A stretch of 64,000 bases of DNA from contig NZ_JOHS01000001.1 of the NCBI RefSeq assembly GCF_000725625.1, forward strand, positions 62,001-126,000. Direction: 5' to 3'. Within the stretch, counting starts at the first letter, position 1. Each line of letters begins with the position of its first letter. The notes under the pieces are model-generated. The model did not search any database, was not told the origin of the DNA, and worked only from the letters and a program-made list of their open reading frames with translations. This DNA is from Streptomyces sp. NRRL F-6676 (lineage in GTDB: Bacteria > Actinomycetota > Actinomycetes > Streptomycetales > Streptomycetaceae). A program made the translations under genes and the position numbers. Below, one piece after another: positions 59,309 through 64,000 of the stretch.

Positions 59309-59322
59309 TTGAACCCGTTCAA
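59309..59322. promoter_or_regulatory. Palindrome upstream of lipoprotein gene
   Basis: TTGAACCCGTTCAA, perfect 6+2+6, flanked by GGAA and TTCC that extend the symmetry with one bulged base. It is 75 nt before the lipoprotein start; an operator or a terminator of the upstream gene. Confidence 0.45.
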
Positions 59323-59396
59323 ATTCCATGGCATCGTGAGTGCCCACCGATCTGGCGTGCGAGCCGATCAGGGCGTGACGTATGCAAGGGGGAGCC

Positions 59397-59846
59397 ATGC
59401 GTGAGGAACGAGGGCGAGTCGCTGCGGTGGGGTTGCGTGGGGTGGTCCCGGCGGTCGCGGTCGCGGTCTTGATGCTGGCCACGGGGTGCGGCATGTGGGA
59501 GCAGCGGGAACTGGCTCGGGCGGACATCGCAGGCACCTGGACCGGGGGTGATGCCGGGACCCTGCGCTTCGAGGATGACGGCACCGTCGTCGTGACCGAC
59601 CTTGCCGTGTACGACAACGACGGCGACCAGGTGTCGTCGTGCAGCGGCACCGGCGAGTGGGGCGTGTATCCCGACGACGAGGCGGCGAAGCTGCTGTGGA
59701 CCAGCGTCTGCGACGGCAACCCGTGGGAATTCGGCGGCTCGAAGGCGCATCCGAAGATGCGGCGCAGCGTGGGCGACCCCGAGCGCGGGAAGGTCCAGAC
59801 CCTCAGCCGCGAGGGGGAGGAGGCGCCCGGCGCGTCCGGGCGGTGA
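59397..59846 (+). CDS. Putative lipoprotein, function unknown
   Basis: A 149-residue protein with a lipobox: hydrophobic segment VVPAVAVAVLMLATGCGM with the lipidated Cys at residue 31. The exposed part is a small beta-rich domain (DIAGTWTGGDAGTLRFEDDG, VVVTDLAVYDNDGD, CSGTGEWGVYPDDEAAKL), reminiscent of small lipocalin-like or META-like lipoproteins of Streptomyces, though I cannot name the family. ATG at 59397 has a close GGGGGAG box (2 nt); an in-frame ATG at 59382 has AGGG at 8 nt. The C-terminal 25 residues look disordered. Confidence 0.7.
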   Translation: MREERGRVAAVGLRGVVPAVAVAVLMLATGCGMWEQRELARADIAGTWTGGDAGTLRFEDDGTVVVTDLAVYDNDGDQVSSCSGTGEWGVYPDDEAAKLLWTSVCDGNPWEFGGSKAHPKMRRSVGDPERGKVQTLSREGEEAPGASGR

Positions 59847-59944
59847 CGCGACGCGCCCGTGGCCCGGTCGTCGGCGAGCTGCTCGCCGATCCGCATGCCG
59901 GCTTTCGGCCCCCCTGTCACACCCCTGACCCGCAACCTGACGAT

Positions 59945-59979
59945 GCACACCGCACACCGCACACCGCACACCGCTCACC
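59945..59979. repeat. 7-bp tandem repeat tract
   Basis: GCACACC repeated four times perfectly (59945-59972), then one variant GCTCACC. It lies in the non-coding space between the lipoprotein gene and the MMPL gene end. Confidence 0.85.
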
Positions 59980-60140
59980 GCGCATCAGCGGCACGGGCGC
60001 GGCCGACGGCGAAGGTGTGATCCGCCGACCGCCCCCCCGCGCTGCCGACATCGAGCTTTCAGGGGGACGGGGGCGGGGTGCCGTGCGCCGCGTACGCCGC
60101 GCACGAGTCGCGAGGGGTGGACGGGCGGTGGACGGGCGGG

Positions 60141-62381
60141 TCACACCCTGGTCGACTCCTTCGTGTCCGCCCCAGCGGCTGCCGCCGATCCGTGGCCGGA
60201 CCTCGGCTCGGGACCGCCTTCGCTGAGGCCGTACCGCGCGTGGAACCCGCGCAGGAAGCCGGGCGCGTACCAGGCCGTGTTGCCCAGCAGACGCATCGCG
60301 GCGGGTACGAGCACGCCGCGGACGGCGAGGGCGTCGATGAGGACGGCCAGTCCGCTCCCGAGGCCGAACATCTGGATGAAGCTGAGTTTGGAGGTGCCGA
60401 AGGCGAAGAAGCTCACCGCGAGCAGGAAGGCGGCCGCGCTGACGATGCGCCCGGTGTGGCCGAGGCCGCTGACCACCGCGGTCTCGTTGTCCGCTCCCTG
60501 GTCGTGGAGTTCCTTGATCCGGCTGGTGACGAAGACCTCGTAGTCCATCGAGAGGCCGAAGCCGATGCAGAACATCAGCACGGTCATCGACAGCTCCATC
60601 GGCTGGGCGGTGAAGCCGAGCAGCGACGACAGGTGGCCGTCCTGGAAGATCCAGGTCATCACACCGAGGGTGGCACCCAGGCTGAGCAGGTTGAGGAGCA
60701 GCGCGCGCAACGGCTGCACGACGCTGCCGGTGAACAGGAAGAGCAGCAGGAAGGTGCTGAGGACGACCAGGGCCACGGCCAGCGGCAGTTTGTCGGCGAT
60801 GGACTCCTTGGCGTCGACGAGTACGGCGTCGTTCCCGCCGACCAGGGGGGCCGTCCCCGGGGGCGGTGTCACCGCGCGCACCCGCTCGACCAGCTTCTCG
60901 GCTGCCTCCGACTTCGGCGTCAGGCTGCTCACCACGCTGATCCGCTGTGCGTCGGGCCGGCCGAGGGCGGAGTCGGCCGGGCCGGGCACGGCGGGCCGCC
61001 CCGCGCTGTAGGTGCCCACGCTGCTCTCGACGCGCTCGACACCCTTGAGCGCGGCCAGTCGCTCCGCGTACGCGGCCAGCGGTGCCTTGGCCACGGAGGT
61101 GTCGAGGGCGATGAAGAGGGCCGCGTCCTCACTGCCGCCGAAGTCCTCCCGCAGGACCTGCGAGACCTGGCGGCTCTCGGCGTCCTTGGGCAGCACGCGC
61201 TCGTCCGTCGTGCCGAAGGTGATGTCCAGCAGGGGGCTCGCCGCCAGCAGCAGCACCGTGACGACGGGCACCGCGGTGAGCACGGGCCGCCGCATGACGG
61301 TGTGCGCCAGCCGTCCCCACCGGGATGCCCGGGCCTCGGAGCGGCGCACCTTCGCCCACGGCAGCCGGCCGCCGTTGACCCGGTGCCCCAGGGTCTTCAG
61401 CAGGGCCGGCATCACGAACAGGGTGCTCAGGGCGGCGATGGCGACGACGCCGACCCCGGCGAAGCCGAACGACCGCAGGAAGTACTGCGGGAACACCATG
61501 AGGGTCGCCAGAGCCGCCGCGACGGTCGCCGCGGAGAAGGCGATGGTGCGGCCCGCGGTGTGCACCGTCCGCCGGACGGCATCCTCCACGCTCACACCGG
61601 CCGCGAGCTGCTCCCGGAAGCGGTTGACCATCAACAGGGCGTAGTCGATGCCCAGTCCGAGCCCCAGGGCGGTGATGAGGTTGGTCGCGGTGTCGGCCAC
61701 GTCGGTGACGCTGCCGAGCAGGAAGAGCTGGGCGAAGGAGCCGGTGATGGCGATGACGGCGATGACGAGCGGCAGCAGCGCCGCGACGACGCTGCCGAAG
61801 ACGAACAGGAGCAGTACGAGGGTCAGCGGTACGGCGATCGCCTCGGCGAGGACCAGGTCCTCGACCACCTGGTTCGACAGGTCGGCTCCTACCGCGGCGC
61901 CTCCCCCGGCCCGGACGGTGAGGGTGTCCTTGTAGGAGCCGCTGTAGGTGTCCAGGATCGCGAGGGCGCTCTCCCGCTGCTCGGTGGTGTCTCCTTTCAC
62001 GTGGGCGAGCACCAGGGCTTCACGGCGGTCCCCGGAACGCAGGTCGGGGCTCTTCGTCTCCCAGAAGGAGACGACGTTGCTGAGCCGCTCGTCCTTCTTG
62101 AGCTCGGCCACCAGGTCCTGGCCGTCCTTCTCGGCGGCAGGGGTGTCGATGCGGCCGTCGGGAGAGCGGACCAGCAGGACGAGGTTGGTCTCGCCACCGA
62201 ACTTGTCGGCGATGACGTTCGCCGCGCGCGTGGAGCCGGAGGCGGGATCGTCGAAGCCGCCCCCCTTCAGCTTGTCGAAGGCGCCGGCGCCCACCACGCC
62301 CATCAGTGCCACGGCCAGGGCGGCCACGAGCAGCACCAGCCGGGACCGGCGGATCGCCAAGTCGGCCAAACGTTCGAACAC
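60141..62381 (-). CDS. MMPL-family (RND-type) membrane transporter
   Basis: A 746-residue inner-membrane transporter with twelve predicted helices in two repeats, each with one large extracytoplasmic loop (about 35-170 and 390-520). Seen: AIRRSRLVLLVAALAVALMGVV as helix 1, GLGIDYALLMVNRFREQLAAG and FGLSMDYEVFVTSRIKELHD, the paired motifs of the proton-relay helices, with a conserved Asp-Tyr each. MMPL proteins export lipids or drugs in actinobacteria. GTG start at 62381 with AAGGAGAT 7 nt upstream. It is divergent from a TetR gene with a perfect palindrome between, so TetR repression is likely. Confidence 0.94.
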   Translation of the reverse strand: MFERLADLAIRRSRLVLLVAALAVALMGVVGAGAFDKLKGGGFDDPASGSTRAANVIADKFGGETNLVLLVRSPDGRIDTPAAEKDGQDLVAELKKDERLSNVVSFWETKSPDLRSGDRREALVLAHVKGDTTEQRESALAILDTYSGSYKDTLTVRAGGGAAVGADLSNQVVEDLVLAEAIAVPLTLVLLLFVFGSVVAALLPLVIAVIAITGSFAQLFLLGSVTDVADTATNLITALGLGLGIDYALLMVNRFREQLAAGVSVEDAVRRTVHTAGRTIAFSAATVAAALATLMVFPQYFLRSFGFAGVGVVAIAALSTLFVMPALLKTLGHRVNGGRLPWAKVRRSEARASRWGRLAHTVMRRPVLTAVPVVTVLLLAASPLLDITFGTTDERVLPKDAESRQVSQVLREDFGGSEDAALFIALDTSVAKAPLAAYAERLAALKGVERVESSVGTYSAGRPAVPGPADSALGRPDAQRISVVSSLTPKSEAAEKLVERVRAVTPPPGTAPLVGGNDAVLVDAKESIADKLPLAVALVVLSTFLLLFLFTGSVVQPLRALLLNLLSLGATLGVMTWIFQDGHLSSLLGFTAQPMELSMTVLMFCIGFGLSMDYEVFVTSRIKELHDQGADNETAVVSGLGHTGRIVSAAAFLLAVSFFAFGTSKLSFIQMFGLGSGLAVLIDALAVRGVLVPAAMRLLGNTAWYAPGFLRGFHARYGLSEGGPEPRSGHGSAAAAGADTKESTRV

Positions 62382-62559
62382 GAGTGGATCTCCTTCAGGG
62401 GTCTTCGGGAAGGACGGGAGGCGGCGGCGCGGCCGGACGAGAAGCCGACGGAACGCGTCGCAGAGCCCTTCGCCCCGGCAGACGGTGCAGCGATGCCGCG
62501 CTCGTCGCCGCTGGGAACGACGCTAATGAGGGAGCGTGTTCTTGAGCAGAAGGAGATTT

Positions 62560-62576
62560 ACCTGACACTGTCAGGT
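62560..62576. promoter_or_regulatory. 17-bp perfect palindrome in the MMPL-TetR gap
   Basis: ACCTGACACTGTCAGGT (8+1+8). It is the only strong dyad in the 254-bp divergent gap and is the likely TetR operator controlling both genes. Confidence 0.8.
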
Positions 62577-62635
62577 TTTCCGCACGGGGGCAGTCCTCTG
62601 ATGACTCGTCCCGTCAACCGCCCTAGGATCGCCGC

Positions 62636-63415
62636 ATGTTCGCCGACAAGCCCGCGACGGTCCTGTCGCCCCTGCGCCAGCGACGCCGAGCCGCCGCCAT
62701 CCGGGAGATCGTGGACGCCGCCGAGCGCCAGATCGCCGAACACGGGCCGCACGCCCTGTCCCTGCGCGCGGTCGCCCGCGACCTCGGCATGACCGTGCAA
62801 GGGCTCTACCACTACTTCCCGAACAGGGACGCCCTCGTCACGGCGCTGGTGGCCAAGGCGTACGACGACCTGGGCGATGCCGTGACGGCGGCCGTCGACG
62901 CGGCGGCCCACGAACCGGCCGCACAGCGGTTCCTGGCCGCCGCCGAGGGCTACCGCCACTGGGCCGTCACCCACGTCGAACGGTTCCAACTGCTGTACGG
63001 CGCACCGCTGCGCCACTACGAGGCACCCGCCGAGGGCCCGACCACCCGGGCGATGCGCCGGCTGAGCGCCATCTTCCAGCGGGAGATGTTCGACGGGTTC
63101 ACCACGGAACAACTCGCCGCGGCCGACACCCGGGCGCTCTCGCCGACTCTGCGGCAGCACCTGGAACCCCTGATCCCGCACGGCTCGGAAACCCTGCCGC
63201 CTCCCGCGACCGCCCTCCTCGTCGGCGCCTGGGGACACATGCACGGCATGGTCGTGCTGGAGGCCTTCGGGCACACCTCCTTCATCGGCGAACACCAGGC
63301 GGAGATCTTTCGCATGGCCATGCGTGACCTGCTGGAGGACCTTCATCGCCGCATCCACGCCGGCCAGGACCCGCCGAGCAGGTCTCCGAGAAGCACTGTC
63401 CCCGGGCCAACCTAG
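62636..63415 (+). CDS. TetR-family regulator of the MMPL gene
   Basis: A 259-residue regulator. The N-terminal helix-turn-helix is seen in AIREIVDAAERQIAEHGPHA, LSLRAVARDLGMTVQGLYHY and FPNRDALVTAL, followed by a TetR_C_13-like ligand domain (VERFQLLYGAPLRHYEAPAE, LVGAWGHMHGMVVLEAFGHT). A TAGGAT -10 box at 62624-62629 lies only 6 nt before the ATG and there is no ribosome site, so the mRNA may be leaderless. It most likely represses the divergent MMPL transporter through the palindrome at 62560. Confidence 0.92.
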   Translation: MFADKPATVLSPLRQRRRAAAIREIVDAAERQIAEHGPHALSLRAVARDLGMTVQGLYHYFPNRDALVTALVAKAYDDLGDAVTAAVDAAAHEPAAQRFLAAAEGYRHWAVTHVERFQLLYGAPLRHYEAPAEGPTTRAMRRLSAIFQREMFDGFTTEQLAAADTRALSPTLRQHLEPLIPHGSETLPPPATALLVGAWGHMHGMVVLEAFGHTSFIGEHQAEIFRMAMRDLLEDLHRRIHAGQDPPSRSPRSTVPGPT

Positions 63416-63501
63416 GGAAGCGCAGCGGTGGCGTGTCGGAGAGCAGCTTCACTTCACGCATCCGGTGATTCCTGGCGCCGGAACCCCGTCGCACCAGTCG
63501 C

Positions 63502-64000
63502 TCACGGCCGTTCCCGGTCCCGGCGCCGACCGGTCGGCAGCCGGACGGGCGCCGCGCCGGGGACCACGGTGTTGGTCACCGTGCCGATGCCCTCGACGGT
63601 GAGGGTGACCGTGTCGCCGGGTTTCAGGGGCGGGGGGTCCTGCCGGCCCCGTACGCCCCAGAGTTCGGCGAGGCAGCCGCCGTTGCCGCAGGTGCCGGAG
63701 CCCAGGACGTCGCCGGGGACCACCCGGGTGCCGCGGGAGGCGTAGGCGGTCATCTCCTCGAAGGTCCAGCTCATGTGGGAGAGCAGGTCCTCGCCGACCC
63801 TCTCGCCGTTCACCGAGGCGGTCAGGGCCAGGCGCAGGAAGCCGTCGGTGTCGCGGTGGGGCTCGAGTTCGTCGGCGGTGACCAGATAGGGGCCGAGGGT
63901 GGTGGCGGTGTCCTTGCCCTTGCAGGGGCCGAGGCCGACCTTCATCTCGGCGGACTGGAGGTCCCTGGCCGACCAGTCGTTGAACACGGTGTAGCCGACG
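63502..64000 (-). CDS. Fumarylacetoacetate hydrolase family protein (5' part outside window)
   Basis: The C-terminal ~165 residues of an FAH-family hydrolase/isomerase, which cleaves or decarboxylates C-C bonds in aromatic catabolism using a bound divalent metal. Seen: VFNDWSARDLQSAEMKVGLGPCKGKD, the core FNDWSARD motif; HMSWTFEEMTAYASRGTRVVPGD; LGSGTCGNGG and a final LKPGDTVTLTVEGIGTVTNT. The gene runs off the right edge, so start and metal ligands are not seen. The last ~15 residues are Arg-rich. The start is beyond position 64000. Confidence 0.9.
   Translation of the reverse strand, partial: VGYTVFNDWSARDLQSAEMKVGLGPCKGKDTATTLGPYLVTADELEPHRDTDGFLRLALTASVNGERVGEDLLSHMSWTFEEMTAYASRGTRVVPGDVLGSGTCGNGGCLAELWGVRGRQDPPPLKPGDTVTLTVEGIGTVTNTVVPGAAPVRLPTGRRRDRERP

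Noticed and set aside
59945..59979. Possible CRISPR-like or iteron array
   Set aside because: The 7-bp GCACACC units have no spacers and no nearby cas or rep gene; simple tandem repeat.

Overview
The window is high-GC actinobacterial DNA, almost certainly from a Streptomyces chromosome. The signs are strong third-position G/C bias, GTG/TTG starts, an Rpf-type secreted protein, a spore-associated-protein-A-like protein, a SARP regulator, sugar ABC operons without their own ATPase, and DUF574-type methyltransferase and DUF5937 regulator families. No rRNA, tRNA, CRISPR array or insertion sequence was recognised.

Layout. 0-7.4 kb: an FAD oxidase of the alkyl-DHAP-synthase type with a lipid kinase and a small membrane protein, then a serine hydrolase, an asparagine synthetase and a small conserved protein. 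7.4-31.7 kb: a plant-glycoside island. It holds a GH3 beta-glucosidase, two LacI regulators, a cytoplasmic GH78 rhamnosidase, an ABC sugar importer (two permeases and a binding protein) and a secreted three-gene operon GH127-GH106-GH78. A LysR regulator, a GNAT enzyme, an Rpf-like protein and an Mrr-like membrane protein sit in the middle. Seven copies of the 10-mer AACGNTTCAA lie in the control regions of these units. Two promoters have it at nearly the same place just downstream of the -10 box, so I read the island as one regulon for rhamnose- and arabinose-decorated plant polymers. A second operator type (GTAGAYCGRTCTAC, two copies) lies between the GH3 gene and the first LacI gene.

31.7-35.1 kb: a methyltransferase, a patch of gene debris (a frameshifted piece of a lipoate-ligase-like gene and a piece of a GH18 chitinase), an intact lipoate-ligase-like gene and a short-chain dehydrogenase remnant. 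35.1-49.2 kb: a compact biosynthetic cluster, all on the minus strand: SARP regulator, NRPS A-T, PKS KS-AT-ACP, MFS exporter, thioesterase, acyl-CoA-dehydrogenase-like flavoprotein, free condensation domain, second A-T. Most joints are 4-8 bp overlaps, so the seven biosynthetic genes are probably one transcript making a small amino-acid/polyketide hybrid.

49.7-53 kb: tandemly duplicated FAD monooxygenases next to a truncated oxidoreductase and a truncated TetR gene that face each other across twin operators. 53-64 kb: small secreted proteins, an IclR/hydrolase divergent pair, DUF5937 and AraC regulators, two small loci (GNAT, lipoprotein), an MMPL transporter with a divergent TetR and a perfect palindrome between them, and the 3' part of a fumarylacetoacetate-hydrolase-family gene cut by the window edge.
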